58,514 bases of DNA from Boseongicola sp. SB0665_bin_10 (GCA_009838075.1 VXSG01000016.1:1-58514); one strand, 5' to 3'. Positions 37,934-48,019 are shown, counted from the stretch's first letter. Translations and numbers: made by a program. Notes: generated from the sequence alone by a model not told the origin.

Positions 37934-39007
37934 TCATCCCATGCCGCCGGCGATCATTCGTCGTGCGAGGTGAAGATAGGCCTCGGCGACCGGTCCGCCT
38001 TTCAGCACCACCGGCGTGCCTTCGTCACCGGACACCCGTACATCCAGCGACAGGGGAATTTCTCCAAGGAACGGAACGCCAAGCGCTTCGGCTTCCGCCC
38101 TGGCGCCACCGTGGCCGAAGAGATGGTTCTCGTGACCACAATTCGGGCAGACATATGTTGACATGTTTTCAATCAGTCCCAGGACAGGAGCCTTGAGGGT
38201 TCGAAACATGTCGACCGCCTTGCGCACGTCCAGCAGCGCCACATCCTGCGGGGTCGAAACCACGATGCACCCGGTGACCTGTGTCCGCTGGCACAACGTT
38301 AGCTGCACGTCACCCGTGCCCGGCGGCAAGTCTATGATCAGGACGTCCAGGCTTCCCCACTGCACCTGTCCGAGCATTTGCTGGAGCGCACCCATCAGCA
38401 TCGGCCCTCTCCAGACCACGGCCTTCGCGGGTTCCACCATGAAGCCGATCGACATCAGCGTGACGCCATGGGACTTGAGGGGAATTATGATCTTGCCGTC
38501 GGGCGAGGACGGTCGCTTCATGACGCCCATCATCTTGGGCTGGGAAGGTCCGTAGATGTCGGCATCGAGGAGCCCGACGCGTCGGCCCTCGCTTGCCAGC
38601 GCAACCGCAAGATTTGACGCAACCGTCGACTTTCCGACACCCCCTTTCCCGGATCCGATGGCAATGATCCTGTCGATGCCGGAAACCGGGTTCGGGGTGT
38701 CTTTCCGCTGTTCAGGATGCCGTCCGACCTTGAGCGACGGGGGAGCCTTTTGGGGCTGCGGATCATGCGCCGTCAGGACGACAGAGACCGATTCGACGCC
38801 GTCCAGGGCCGCCACCGCCGCCTCGGCCTCGGCGCGCGCAGCTTCCAGGGCCTGCGCGGCTTCGGAGTTTTCGGCTTCGATCACGAAATGCACGGAACCG
38901 CCTTCGATGCGGAGCGCGCGCACGAGATCCCGCGACACAAGGTCGCCGCCCCCGGGCACCGGTACCGATTTTAGCCGCGCTTCAATGTCGTCATGTCTGG
39001 CAGCCAA
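37934..39007 (-). CDS. apbC: Mrp/ApbC-family iron-sulfur cluster carrier ATPase
   Basis: 357-residue P-loop ATPase that binds and transfers 4Fe-4S clusters. A DUF59/MIP18-like N-terminal domain (about 1-75) is followed by the deviant Walker A GSGKGGVGKST, LLDADIYGPSQPKMMG and the conserved pair CPNCGHE in the C-terminal part. The start is a TTG at 39007 preceded by AAGGGAGA. The frame stays open upstream without similarity. Encoded next to gap but not obviously in its operon. Nearby iron-sulfur clients include the ferredoxin, FumC-independent TcuB and possibly complex II. Confidence 0.93.
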   Translation of the reverse strand: MAARHDDIEARLKSVPVPGGGDLVSRDLVRALRIEGGSVHFVIEAENSEAAQALEAARAEAEAAVAALDGVESVSVVLTAHDPQPQKAPPSLKVGRHPEQRKDTPNPVSGIDRIIAIGSGKGGVGKSTVASNLAVALASEGRRVGLLDADIYGPSQPKMMGVMKRPSSPDGKIIIPLKSHGVTLMSIGFMVEPAKAVVWRGPMLMGALQQMLGQVQWGSLDVLIIDLPPGTGDVQLTLCQRTQVTGCIVVSTPQDVALLDVRKAVDMFRTLKAPVLGLIENMSTYVCPNCGHENHLFGHGGARAEAEALGVPFLGEIPLSLDVRVSGDEGTPVVLKGGPVAEAYLHLARRMIAGGMG

Positions 39008-39251
39008 GCGAATTCTCCCTTTCTCATGCAGTCCGTAGATTGCGCGCTTCGGCTGCCGGAGCAAGCGCCGAACGACCGCCCGCGAAACGCGTGGTCCCGG
39101 CAGAGACCTCGCGGAAGCCTGCGCATGCGGCAGTCATGTTCCCTTCGCATAGCCGCATTGCAGAAACATTCATTGTGCAGGTGCAGCATAAAAATATGTT
39201 CGAAGACGGCAACACATGGTGCGTTGCCGGAAATTGGTGAAAGGACGGATC

Positions 39252-39467
39252 ATGAGTGACACGATTCTCGCACATGTGCAGGCCAGCGGCCACTTCGGGG
39301 TGTATCTCAAGGCTCTTGCAGCACGCGTTGCCAGGTATCGGGCGTATCGCAGGACGCTGGCGGAACTGGAGGCGCTCAGCGCACACGAGCTTGAAGACCT
39401 TGGCCTGGCGCACGGCACGATTCGGGAAGTCGCCTATCGGTCGGTCTACGGTTCTCCGGACGAGTGA
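39252..39467 (+). CDS. DUF1127 small protein
   Basis: 71 residues with the DUF1127 C-terminal motif RTLAELEALSAHELEDLGLA. Such small arginine-rich proteins are common in alphaproteobacteria, and some act in phosphate, RNA-turnover or growth-phase regulation; this copy has no assigned role. MSDTILAHVQ is the likely start at ATG 39252, with GGAC-rich sequence before it. The N-terminal extension up to 39216 is unsupported. It lies divergently from mrp across 244 bases. Confidence 0.85.
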   Translation: MSDTILAHVQASGHFGVYLKALAARVARYRAYRRTLAELEALSAHELEDLGLAHGTIREVAYRSVYGSPDE

Positions 39468-39646
39468 ATTCCCGTTTCCGGGCCTTTGGCCTGGTGACGA
39501 TGCCCTTTCCCTCCCTGGCACCGTCATCGGCGTGAGGCCCGGCGGCCCTCGCGGGCCCCACGCGATGGCGGCGGCACTCCTCCCCCGTGCCGTCGCCATT
39601 TCTGCATCTGGATTGGTCTCATCGACCGTGGTCGCCTGGAAGGAGG

Positions 39647-40000
<354 letters not shown>

Positions 40001-40111
40001 TTATGCTGCTTCGAAGCCCCGTGCCACCCCCTGTTTCGGGCCGCGCGTGCTCGGGCTGCCTTGATCCATTTCCCGTGCAAACGACTTCAGGCATTGCATC
40101 GGGAAACAAAG

Positions 40112-40126
40112 GTTCTATCTTTGTTC
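40112..40126 (+). promoter_or_regulatory. LexA-type SOS box (GTTC-N7-GTTC)
   Basis: GTTC (40112-40115), seven bases TATCTTT, GTTC (40123-40126): the exact alphaproteobacterial LexA consensus. It lies three bases before ATG 40130. Binding here would overlap the translation start and probably the transcription start of the OB-fold gene. Confidence 0.7.
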
Positions 40127-40129
40127 ATT

Positions 40130-40534
40130 ATGACCGAGCCACATGTCTCCGTGCAGGCCTGGCCCCGCCCGCCCAGTTGCCTTCCGCATGACCAGCTTGA
40201 CCTGCCGCCGAACGGTGCCCGTGTTGCCGTGGCGGGCCTTGTCATCGTGCGACAGCGTCCTGGCACGGCGAAGGGCGTGATCTTCATCACGCTTGAAGAC
40301 GAGACCGGCATCTCGAACGTCATTGTCTGGCGCAAGATGTACGAGCGCTTTCGCCGGGCAGTGATAGCCGGGCGAGCGCTCAGGGTGACGGGTCGCGTCG
40401 AGCGGTCGAGTGGCGTGACCCATGTGATCGCCGAGAAGATCGAGGACATCTCCTGGATGCTTGATGAATTGCTGGGTTCGGCGGGCGCGACCGACCCGGC
40501 GTCGACGTCGTCCACAGGTGTCGCGCCAAGATGA
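40130..40534 (+). CDS. Free-standing OB-fold protein matching the C-terminal domain of DnaE2
   Basis: 134 residues. The core, from VAVAGLVIVRQRPGTAKGV through IFITLEDETGISNVIVWRKM to RRAVIAGRALRVTGRVERS and THVIAEKIEDISWML, is the OB-fold of error-prone DNA polymerase DnaE2 near its C-terminus. None of the polymerase, PHP or finger domains is present. ATG 40130 directly follows a LexA-type box, so it looks like a regulated separate gene rather than a random remnant. It may bind single-stranded DNA in the SOS response. A decayed dnaE2 end that kept the old box by chance is the alternative. Confidence 0.75.
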   Translation: MTEPHVSVQAWPRPPSCLPHDQLDLPPNGARVAVAGLVIVRQRPGTAKGVIFITLEDETGISNVIVWRKMYERFRRAVIAGRALRVTGRVERSSGVTHVIAEKIEDISWMLDELLGSAGATDPASTSSTGVAPR

Positions 40535-40651
40535 CCGCCTGTGCCGCCGACCCGCCTGCAGCGCTTGCCATCCGGCTTGACGGTCGCGCGATTTACTCGC
40601 ACATGCCTTGCCGTTAGCAATTTGGCATCTAGGCAGCCAGAAAGGCCGATC

Positions 40652-42046
40652 ATGACAGGCACACGCACAGAAACAGACAGTTTCGGTCCGCTTGAGGTTC
40701 CCGCCGACCGCTACTGGGGCGCGCAAACACAGCGGAGCCTGATGAACTTCCCCATCGGGTGGGAGAGACAGCCGGTCGCCGTGGTTCGTGCGCTCGGCGT
40801 GATCAAGCAGGCCTGCGCCGAAGCCAACAAGTCTGCCGGCAAGTTGCCCGCCGAGTTGGCCGACGCAATGATCCAGGCAGCCTCGGAGGTTGTCGAGGGC
40901 AGGCACGACGATCACTTTCCGCTGGTCGTCTGGCAGACCGGATCCGGCACGCAATCGAACATGAACGCCAACGAAGTGATCTCGAACAGGGCAATCGAGA
41001 TCCTCGGTGGCGTGATCGGGTCCAAGGATCCGGTGCATCCGAACGACCACTGCAACATGGGCCAGTCCTCGAACGATGCATTCCCGACCGCCATGCATGT
41101 GGCCACGGCCATGACGGCGCGCGACGTCCTGTTGCCGGGCCTGGAAAAGCTGCGCGCGGCGCTCGACGCAAAGGTCGAAGAGTTCGACGGCATCATCAAG
41201 ATCGGGCGCACGCACACGATGGACGCGACGCCGCTCACGCTGTCGCAGGAATTCTCGGGCTACGCGCATCAGGCCGCCAAGTCGGTCGAACGGGTCCAGG
41301 CGGCGCTGGGTGACATCCACGAACTGGCGCTGGGTGGCACGGCTGTCGGCACGGGCCTCAACACGAGGCCCGGCTGGGACGAGGAGGTGGCCGCCAACAT
41401 GGCCAGGATCACCGGGCTCCCGCTTGTCACGGCGCCAAACAAGTTCGAGGCACTGGCCGCCCATGACGCAATGGTTGCCATGTCGGGTGCGCTGAAGGCC
41501 GCCGCTGCGTCGCTCTTCAAGGTGGCCAACGACATCCGGCTCATGGGGTCGGGGCCGCGCTGCGGGCTCTACGAACTGCTGCTGCCGGAAAACGAGCCCG
41601 GCTCCTCGATCATGCCGGGGAAGGTCAATCCAACCCAATGCGAAGCCGTGACGCAGGTCGCGGCGCACGTGATCGGCAACGACGCCGCAGTAGGATTCGC
41701 GGGCAGCCAGGGGCACTTCGAACTTAACGTCTACAAGCCCATGATAGCCTACAACGTGCTGCAATCCATGCAGCTTCTGGGGGATGCGGCAGACGCGTTC
41801 GTGGACAACTGCGTCAACGGCATTCGTGCCAACGAGTCCAGAATTGACCAGTTGATGCGGGAATCCCTGATGCTGGTGACTGCGCTTGCTCCGACAATCG
41901 GATATGACAACGCCACCACAGTTGCCAAGACGGCGCACAGGAACGGCACGACCCTCAAGGAAGAGGCCGTCAGGCTGGGATTTGTGGACGCGGCGACCTT
42001 CGACAAGATCGTGCGGCCCGAGGAGATGATCGGCCCGAAGGCATGA
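40652..42046 (+). CDS. fumC: Class II fumarate hydratase
   Basis: 464-residue iron-independent fumarase converting fumarate and malate. Three conserved regions are present: a segment with [33 protein letters not shown], and the signature [17 protein letters not shown] with the catalytic serine. ATG 40652 is where similarity begins ([17 protein letters not shown]). It follows the OB-fold gene by 118 bases on the same strand. In the TCA cycle it follows succinate dehydrogenase, whose assembly factor SdhE is at 9035. Confidence 0.96.
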   Translation: MTGTRTETDSFGPLEVPADRYWGAQTQRSLMNFPIGWERQPVAVVRALGVIKQACAEANKSAGKLPAELADAMIQAASEVVEGRHDDHFPLVVWQTGSGTQSNMNANEVISNRAIEILGGVIGSKDPVHPNDHCNMGQSSNDAFPTAMHVATAMTARDVLLPGLEKLRAALDAKVEEFDGIIKIGRTHTMDATPLTLSQEFSGYAHQAAKSVERVQAALGDIHELALGGTAVGTGLNTRPGWDEEVAANMARITGLPLVTAPNKFEALAAHDAMVAMSGALKAAAASLFKVANDIRLMGSGPRCGLYELLLPENEPGSSIMPGKVNPTQCEAVTQVAAHVIGNDAAVGFAGSQGHFELNVYKPMIAYNVLQSMQLLGDAADAFVDNCVNGIRANESRIDQLMRESLMLVTALAPTIGYDNATTVAKTAHRNGTTLKEEAVRLGFVDAATFDKIVRPEEMIGPKA

Positions 42047-42203
42047 CGGTCCCGTGCCGGAGGCAGTCACCGAAATGCGTCATGCACGGAATGCATGCCG
42101 AGCATCCCGTGCTGCACCCCGCCAAGAGGGACGCGAGCCGGTTTCAGGATGCGCAGGTTGGGGCAAGGACATTGAGCCGGTGATGCAGGGGCGCCGCCGG
42201 GCG

Positions 42204-42959
42204 CTAGCCGAAAGTCTGCAGAACCGGAAAGGTTTCGTTCAGCCACCAGCTGAAATCGGTGAATTGCCCTGTGAGCAGCAAAAGGCCCACCGTCCAGAGC
42301 AGCAGGCCCGTGACCCGCTCGATCTTGTCCATGTTTCGACGCATCCAGTTCATGAAGCCGGTCAGTCTCGGGAAGAACGTCGCCACGAGCACAAACGGGA
42401 TGCCGAGGCCGGCGGCATAGAACGCGAGAAGCGCAGTGCCGCGCGTCACGTCAGCCTCGCTTGCGGCCAGCGACAGGATGGAGCCCAATATCGGGCCGAT
42501 GCAGGGCGTCCAGCCAAAGGCGAATGCCAGTCCCAGAATGTAGGCTCCGAATGTCGACCCGCCCCGGTCGCCAGCGTCAACGCGCATTTCGCGATCCATG
42601 AATCCCAGGCGGAATATCCCGACGAAATGCGCTCCGAACACCATGATCACGATTCCCGCAACCGTGACAAACCAGCCTTGGTTGGTCAGGAAGAAGCGCC
42701 CGAAGGCGCTGGCGGTGAAGCCCAGGAAGACAAAAACCGTGGAGAGGCCGAGCACGAAGAAAATGGCCGAATTGCGCACGCGACGGGAGGCTTGGCCGTC
42801 TGCCGCCTGCATCTCGGTTACGGACACCCCGCCCATGTAGGCAAGGTAGGGGGGCACGATGGGCAGGACGCACGGGCTCAAAAAGGAAAGGAAACCGGCT
42901 GCCAGGGCCACGAGCATGGCAGGCAGGAGGCTCAGGTCGAAGATGTCAATGCCGAACAT
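42204..42959 (-). CDS. ccdA: Cytochrome c biogenesis protein CcdA (thiol transporter)
   Basis: 251-residue membrane protein with about six helices. It moves reducing power from cytoplasmic thioredoxin to periplasmic thiol pathways for cytochrome c maturation. The two redox cysteines are in FLSPCVLP (helix 1) and GWTPCIGP (helix 4). ATG 42959 starts MFGIDIFDLSLLPAML. A start 14 codons upstream is open. It is divergent from the tusA-like gene. No ccm genes are in the window. Confidence 0.92.
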   Translation of the reverse strand: MFGIDIFDLSLLPAMLVALAAGFLSFLSPCVLPIVPPYLAYMGGVSVTEMQAADGQASRRVRNSAIFFVLGLSTVFVFLGFTASAFGRFFLTNQGWFVTVAGIVIMVFGAHFVGIFRLGFMDREMRVDAGDRGGSTFGAYILGLAFAFGWTPCIGPILGSILSLAASEADVTRGTALLAFYAAGLGIPFVLVATFFPRLTGFMNWMRRNMDKIERVTGLLLWTVGLLLLTGQFTDFSWWLNETFPVLQTFG

Positions 42960-43073
42960 GGATGTCCCTTGGTTCCGAATCCGATAGATAAGGCACAACA
43001 ATCCCTTCTGCCCAGACGCAGGGGGTCACAACTCGGTGGACAAGCTGAAACATGCCGCGTACCGCTCGCTTCG

Positions 43074-43319
43074 ATGGAATTTGACGAAGAACTCGATGCC
43101 CTCGGACTCTTGTGTCCGCTGCCAGTGCTGAAGGCCGCGAAGCGCCTGCGCGCAATGGCGCCCGGGGCGATCCTTAGACTGGTCGTCGACGATCCGGCAG
43201 CCGCCGTGGACGTGCCGCATTTCTGCAAGGAGCAAGGACACGCACTACTGAACTCCGAAGAGCAAGGCGGCCTCCAGGTCTACACGATCCGAAAGTCCGG
43301 AAGCCGCGCCAATTCCTGA
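43074..43319 (+). CDS. tusA: TusA-family sulfur carrier protein
   Basis: 81-residue sulfur relay protein. LDALGLLCPLPVLKAAKRLR contains the conserved CPxP with the persulfide-carrying cysteine. TusA-type proteins pass sulfur to tRNA thiolation, molybdenum cofactor or sulfur oxidation systems; which applies is not clear. ATG 43074 gives a typical start (MEFDEELDALG). Its start lies 114 bases from that of ccdA, transcribed away from it. Sulfur-carrier chemistry may connect it with the MoeB-like protein, but that is speculation. Confidence 0.9.
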   Translation: MEFDEELDALGLLCPLPVLKAAKRLRAMAPGAILRLVVDDPAAAVDVPHFCKEQGHALLNSEEQGGLQVYTIRKSGSRANS

Positions 43320-43521
43320 CGCGGTCGACGATGAGTGGTGCGGAGCAAGGCGTCCTGCATGGCGTTCAATGTGTTCCGGCCGCAGTGTGCAGGCGTGTGA
43401 AACGAGTCCGCCCGCAACACGCCTCACCGCTGTGCATCATTCCCCCTTCCTATCTACGGGATCTAACGTGGCAGAGCTCTCGGACAGCCTCTGTCCGGAA
43501 CACGCCACTTCCGCGCAACGT

Positions 43522-46101
43522 TCAGCGCTCCCGTGACCACCAGCCGATGCGCCGCGGCTTCTTGTCCGCATCGCCGTCATCCGCTGAAGCCAGCACCGGT
43601 TCCGGGGCAGGGCCCGTTTCCTGTTCGCTGGTCCGCTTGGTGGCAGGCTTGCTTTCGGGCAACGCCTTCGCCAACCGGGCCGAAGCATCCTCAACTTCCG
43701 GTTGGGCCGGGGGCGCCATGTCGGTCGCCGGTTCCTCTTTCTTGCGGCTGCGCCGCCGTTTGGGCTTGGACTTGGCCGATGCATCTTTGTCGCCTGCGTC
43801 TTCGGTCGTTGCTGCGTCCGCGTCACCGACATCCTCGGCGGTTGCGGCAGCTTTCTTGCGCTGACGACGCTGGCGCTTGGGCTTTTCGCTGCCGCCGGAA
43901 TCGTCCGTCTTCACTTCCGGGTCCTTCTCAGGCGGGTCCGGATTGACGTCTGTCTCCGCCTCGGCTCCGGTCGCGATCTCGGCGATTTCCTCACCCTGCC
44001 CGTCAACGCCCTTTCCGCGGCGGCGGCGGCGGCGTCGGCGGCGCTTCTTCGGACGGCCATCGTCTTCGGAAAGCGTCGCGTCGACACCTTCCTCAGGTGT
44101 CAATTCGTCTTCTGCGCCGACCATCAGCGAGGCGTCGGCGGACACTACAGGCGCACTCGATTCAATCCTGCGAGAAGTGGCCTTGAACTTCTCGATCGAG
44201 AATTCCGGCGGAACAAGTTGGGGATCCGCTTCAAGCCTTACGGCCAAGCCATAGCGCATTTCGATCTGGGCGATATGTTCGCGCTTCGTGTTCATCAGGA
44301 AATTGATGACCGGCACCGGAACCCTGAGCAGAACCTCCCTTGATCTCTTTCGAACTCCTTCCTCTTCCAGCTGACGCAGGATTGTCAGGCCAAGGCTGTC
44401 GATTGAGCGCAAGAGGCCGGTTCCATGGCAGGACGGGCACGGCTGCGTTGAGGCTTCAAGGACACCTGGCCGCAGCCGCTGACGCGACATCTCCAGCAGG
44501 CCAAAGCCCGAAATGCGGCCAACCTGTATGCGTGCCCGATCCGTCTTCAGCCTTTCCTTGAACCGCTTCTCGACCGCTGCGTTGTTCTTGCGTTCATCCA
44601 TGTCGATGAAGTCGATCACGATAAGGCCGGCAAGGTCGCGAAGCCGAAGCTGGCGCGCGACCTCCTCCGCAGCCTCGAGATTGGTCTTGAGCGCGGTGCT
44701 CTCGATTGATCCTTCCTTTGTCGCCCGGCCGGAATTCACGTCGACCGCAACAAGCGCTTCGGTTTGGCCAATGACGATGTAGCCACCGGACTTGAGCTGC
44801 ACGACCGGGTTGAACATGCCGCCGAGGTAGCTTTCGACCTGGTGCCGTGCAAACAGCGGCATCGGATCGTTGTACAGCTTAACGTTCTTGGCATGGCTCG
44901 GCATGATCATCTTCATGAAGTCCTTGGCCGTGCGGAAGCCGGCATCGCCCTCGACCAGCACTTCGTCGATCTCGCGGCTGTAGAGGTCGCGGATCGACCG
45001 CTTGATGAGGTTCCCTTCCTCGTAGATCTGAGCAGGCGCGATTGACTTCAGCGTCAGCTCGCGGATCTGTTCCCAAAGCCTCTGGAGATACTCGTAGTCT
45101 CGCTTGATCTCTGATTTCGTGCGTTGCGCCCCTGCGGTCCGGATGATCAGGCCTGCACCCTTGGGAATCTCGATGCCGTCGGCGATCGCCTTGAGTTTCT
45201 TGCGATCCGACGCACTCGTGATTTTTCGACTGATCCCGCCGCCGCGCGCCGTGTTCGGCATCAGGACGCAGTAGCGCCCGGCGAGGCTGAGATAGGTTGT
45301 CAGGGCTGCGCCCTTGTTGCCCCTCTCTTCCTTCACGACCTGGACAAGAAGGATTTGGCGAACCTCGATCACTTCCTGGATCTTGTAGTTGCGCTGTCGT
45401 TGCCGCTGCCGTCGCGGACGCTGGATTTCTTCGGCCGTGTCGTCATCGGCAATGGACTCGATTGTCTCGTCCCTTTCCGATGCGTCCGTTGACTGAGCGT
45501 CTTCTACATCTGTTTGGCCGCTTTCCTCGTCGTCGAAGTCAATGACGTTCATGGACGGAATGTCGGGTGGCGTGTCCTCGGCCGGCTCCTCGCCGGTGGC
45601 CGAACTGTCAGCCAATTCCTCGTCGGACTCCCGGCGCGTGGAGTCGTCCACGTCTTCGGCGGCAATGTCTGTCGCCGCCACCTCGTTGGCACTTTCTTCC
45701 TGAGAAATCGTTTCGTCCGCCGTCACGGTCGATTCCGCTTTCGTCTTGGTACCGCTCCGACGACGTCGCTTGGGCTTGACCTCCTCTTCCTCGGCCTTCG
45801 CCTCGGCCTCCGCCATCGCCATTTCCTCGGCGATCAGCGCCTCTCGGTCGGCGACCGGGATCTTGTAGTAGTCCGGGTGAATTTCGGAAAACGCCAGGAA
45901 CCCGTGCCGGTTGCCGCCATATTCCACAAAGGCAGCCTGAAGCGAGGGTTCGACCCGGGTTACCTTCGCGAGGTAGATGTTTCCGGAGAGTTGACGTCTG
46001 TTTTCGGATTCAAAGTCGAATTCCTCGACCTGGTTTCCATCGGCCACCACGACACGCGTCTCCTCGGCGTGGGTGGCATCGATGAGCATTTTCTTTGACA
46101 T
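43522..46101 (-). CDS. rne: Ribonuclease E/G
   Basis: 859-residue endoribonuclease, core of the degradosome. S1 domain start KKMLIDATHAEETRVVVADG and FVEYGGNRHGFLAFSEIHPD. Between S1 halves lies a long acidic and lysine/arginine-rich insert of about 150 residues (from AEEEEVKPKRRRR to PRRQRQRQRNYKIQEV). The DNase I-like catalytic part has VDVNSGRATKEGSIESTALK, DFIDMDERKNN and CPSCHGTG (zinc link). The C-terminal tail is basic, with KPKRRRRSRKKE-type repeats and RRIGWWSRE. Located 566 bases from dctD. The long 5' side may hold a regulatory leader. Confidence 0.95.
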   Translation of the reverse strand: MSKKMLIDATHAEETRVVVADGNQVEEFDFESENRRQLSGNIYLAKVTRVEPSLQAAFVEYGGNRHGFLAFSEIHPDYYKIPVADREALIAEEMAMAEAEAKAEEEEVKPKRRRRSGTKTKAESTVTADETISQEESANEVAATDIAAEDVDDSTRRESDEELADSSATGEEPAEDTPPDIPSMNVIDFDDEESGQTDVEDAQSTDASERDETIESIADDDTAEEIQRPRRQRQRQRNYKIQEVIEVRQILLVQVVKEERGNKGAALTTYLSLAGRYCVLMPNTARGGGISRKITSASDRKKLKAIADGIEIPKGAGLIIRTAGAQRTKSEIKRDYEYLQRLWEQIRELTLKSIAPAQIYEEGNLIKRSIRDLYSREIDEVLVEGDAGFRTAKDFMKMIMPSHAKNVKLYNDPMPLFARHQVESYLGGMFNPVVQLKSGGYIVIGQTEALVAVDVNSGRATKEGSIESTALKTNLEAAEEVARQLRLRDLAGLIVIDFIDMDERKNNAAVEKRFKERLKTDRARIQVGRISGFGLLEMSRQRLRPGVLEASTQPCPSCHGTGLLRSIDSLGLTILRQLEEEGVRKRSREVLLRVPVPVINFLMNTKREHIAQIEMRYGLAVRLEADPQLVPPEFSIEKFKATSRRIESSAPVVSADASLMVGAEDELTPEEGVDATLSEDDGRPKKRRRRRRRRRGKGVDGQGEEIAEIATGAEAETDVNPDPPEKDPEVKTDDSGGSEKPKRQRRQRKKAAATAEDVGDADAATTEDAGDKDASAKSKPKRRRSRKKEEPATDMAPPAQPEVEDASARLAKALPESKPATKRTSEQETGPAPEPVLASADDGDADKKPRRIGWWSRER

Positions 46102-46667
46102 GTTGACTTTCTGCGCAGCATCGAAGCCCGGCCTGCCAAGGCCAGACTGAGCATTCTGCGACTTTCAATTGAGGCGACTGCCCGCATCAGGGTGGCAGAC
46201 CGATAGTCAGTCACAATCGGCATCGTGCCGCATCCGTCCAATGCGCGCATCATCGCGGTTCATCTCCAGCACCTCTTCAAGGCGCCCATTCCCGTCCCGG
46301 CGGCGTGTGAGCGCCGATCTCGGGCATTTCCAAATTCGCGACCATGTTGGCCGCGACACCAAACCAGCGTGCCGCAATTGGGGCAACGTGTCTGGAACGG
46401 CGAAACTTCTTGGCTCGGCCGTGCGCATCAGGCACTCCAAGGGCCGGCCTTCATTACATAAGGGGGGTCGCGCGAGAATTTCAACGACGAATTTCGTTCT
46501 GTTGGTCAAGCGGGCAAATTTCAGCCTACGAGAAGCAATGGCCATTGAACGGTGGAGGACCGAGGCCGTCCCGCTTCCGAGCATGTTGGCGTGTGTTCAA
46601 GTGTGCCGCATCTTGCCGGGGTTGGTCAGTCTCTCCATTTCGCGGAGGCGTGTCGCAGGACGGACGG
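46102..46667. other. Leader region between rne and dctD
   Basis: 566 bases without a supported gene. In many bacteria rne has a long 5' leader that RNase E itself cleaves; the right spot for one is here, but I did not find a clear conserved structure. Nothing else stands out. Confidence 0.4.
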
Positions 46668-48002
46668 TCAGAGATAGTCCGAGCGCTGCAACCCGTATTT
46701 CGCCATTTTCTCGTTCAGGGTCCGGCGAGGAAGGCACAGTTCATCCATGACATTTGCGATCGAGCCACGGTGCCGGCGCATCGTGTTGTCAATCAGCATG
46801 CGCTCAAATGCCTCGACATGTTCCTTCAGGGGCTTGCCTTCGGTTGTGACGCTGATGCCGTCGTCATGTTCGCTGTCAAGCAAGAGCAGCGACGTGATCG
46901 TTCCAGACCCACGGCGCGACTGCAGAACCGCGCGTTCGGCGATGTTCATGAGCTGGCGGACATTGCCTGGCCAAGGGGCCTGCAGCAGCTGGGCCGCTTC
47001 CTGGGTGCTGACTTCGGGCGCGTCGCAACCGTATTCCTCGGCAAACCGTTCCAGAAACTGCTGGAACAGCATCAGGATGTCTTCACCCCTCTGGCGCAGC
47101 GGCGGGAGAGTGATCGTCATCGCCGTCAACCGGTAGAACAGGTCGGGCCGAAGTACATCCCTGCAGGACTTTCCGGGTTCCTGGAGGTTGCAGATCGCCA
47201 CGATCCTGGTTCTTGCGGGTGTGCTCTCCTCGTTCATCCGTGAGAGAAGTCGCGCCTGCACCGAGTGCGGCAGGGTTTCGATGTCCTCAAGAACCAGCGT
47301 GCCGCCTCGCGTCTCCTCGATCAACGGCATCTGGCTGTTGTCGCTTGACGGCCCGAAGAGACGGGCCGGGAGCGACTCCTCATCTTCCGCGGCGCAGGAA
47401 AACAGCGCGAATTTCCGGCCGGCCCGGGCACCTGCCGCATGAAGCGCGTGGGCAACCAACGTCTTGCCTGTGCCCGTCTCGCCGTCGATCAGCACGTGGC
47501 CGTCGGCCTGGGCGAGATCCAGGATGTCTTCGCGAAGCCGTTCCATCACCGGAGACTCGCCAACCAGTCTCTTTGTGAAACTCGCGCCGTCTGACAACTC
47601 GCGCCGCAGCGCCCTGCTGTCGAGCGTGAGGCGTCGCGCATTGGCCGCCCGTTTGGTGAGCTCGGTCATCCTGTCCGGGTTGAAGGGCTTTTCCAGAAAG
47701 TCGAACGCGCCAATCTGCATCGCCTCGACGGCCATCGCGACGTCTCCGTGGCCCGTGATCATGATGACGGGCAACGTGCTGTCCACGCTCATCAACCGTT
47801 TCAGCAGGTCGATTCCGTCCATTCCGGACATCTTGATGTCGCTGACCACCACGCCCGGATAGTCCGGCGTCAGGGCCTTCAAGGCGTCTTCGGCGCTGCC
47901 AAAGGTCTCCGTGTCGAAGCCTGAAAGCGCAAGCCACTGGCTGATGGACTGGCGCATGTCCTTCTGATCATCGACGATGGCGACTTTCATTGCCTGTGTC
48001 AT
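46668..48002 (-). CDS. dctD: DctD-type response regulator without the GAFTGA loop
   Basis: 444 residues. Receiver domain (1-120) with phospho-acceptor Asp55 in VVVSDIKMSGMDG. AAA+ domain with Walker A GETGTGKT (174-181), then LFGPSSDNSQMPLIEETRGG, where a normal sigma-54 activator has LFGHEKGAFTGA plus about ten more residues. The Walker B reads GGTLVLEDI, with Glu-Asp in place of the usual Asp-Glu. R-finger region RLTAMTITLPPLRQR and Fis-type HTH RRTLNEKMAKYGLQ follow. ATG 48002 lies 17 bases after dctB. Binding DNA and contacting sigma-70 RNA polymerase is more likely than sigma-54. Confidence 0.85.
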   Translation of the reverse strand: MTQAMKVAIVDDQKDMRQSISQWLALSGFDTETFGSAEDALKALTPDYPGVVVSDIKMSGMDGIDLLKRLMSVDSTLPVIMITGHGDVAMAVEAMQIGAFDFLEKPFNPDRMTELTKRAANARRLTLDSRALRRELSDGASFTKRLVGESPVMERLREDILDLAQADGHVLIDGETGTGKTLVAHALHAAGARAGRKFALFSCAAEDEESLPARLFGPSSDNSQMPLIEETRGGTLVLEDIETLPHSVQARLLSRMNEESTPARTRIVAICNLQEPGKSCRDVLRPDLFYRLTAMTITLPPLRQRGEDILMLFQQFLERFAEEYGCDAPEVSTQEAAQLLQAPWPGNVRQLMNIAERAVLQSRRGSGTITSLLLLDSEHDDGISVTTEGKPLKEHVEAFERMLIDNTMRRHRGSIANVMDELCLPRRTLNEKMAKYGLQRSDYL

Positions 48003-48019
48003 AAGTTCAGCTCCGTCAG

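Noticed and set aside
40115-42070. 651-codon open frame on the minus strand opposite fumC and the OB-fold gene
   Set aside because: It is the complement of clear fumC coding sequence and has no family pattern of its own; long antisense frames are normal in GC-rich DNA.
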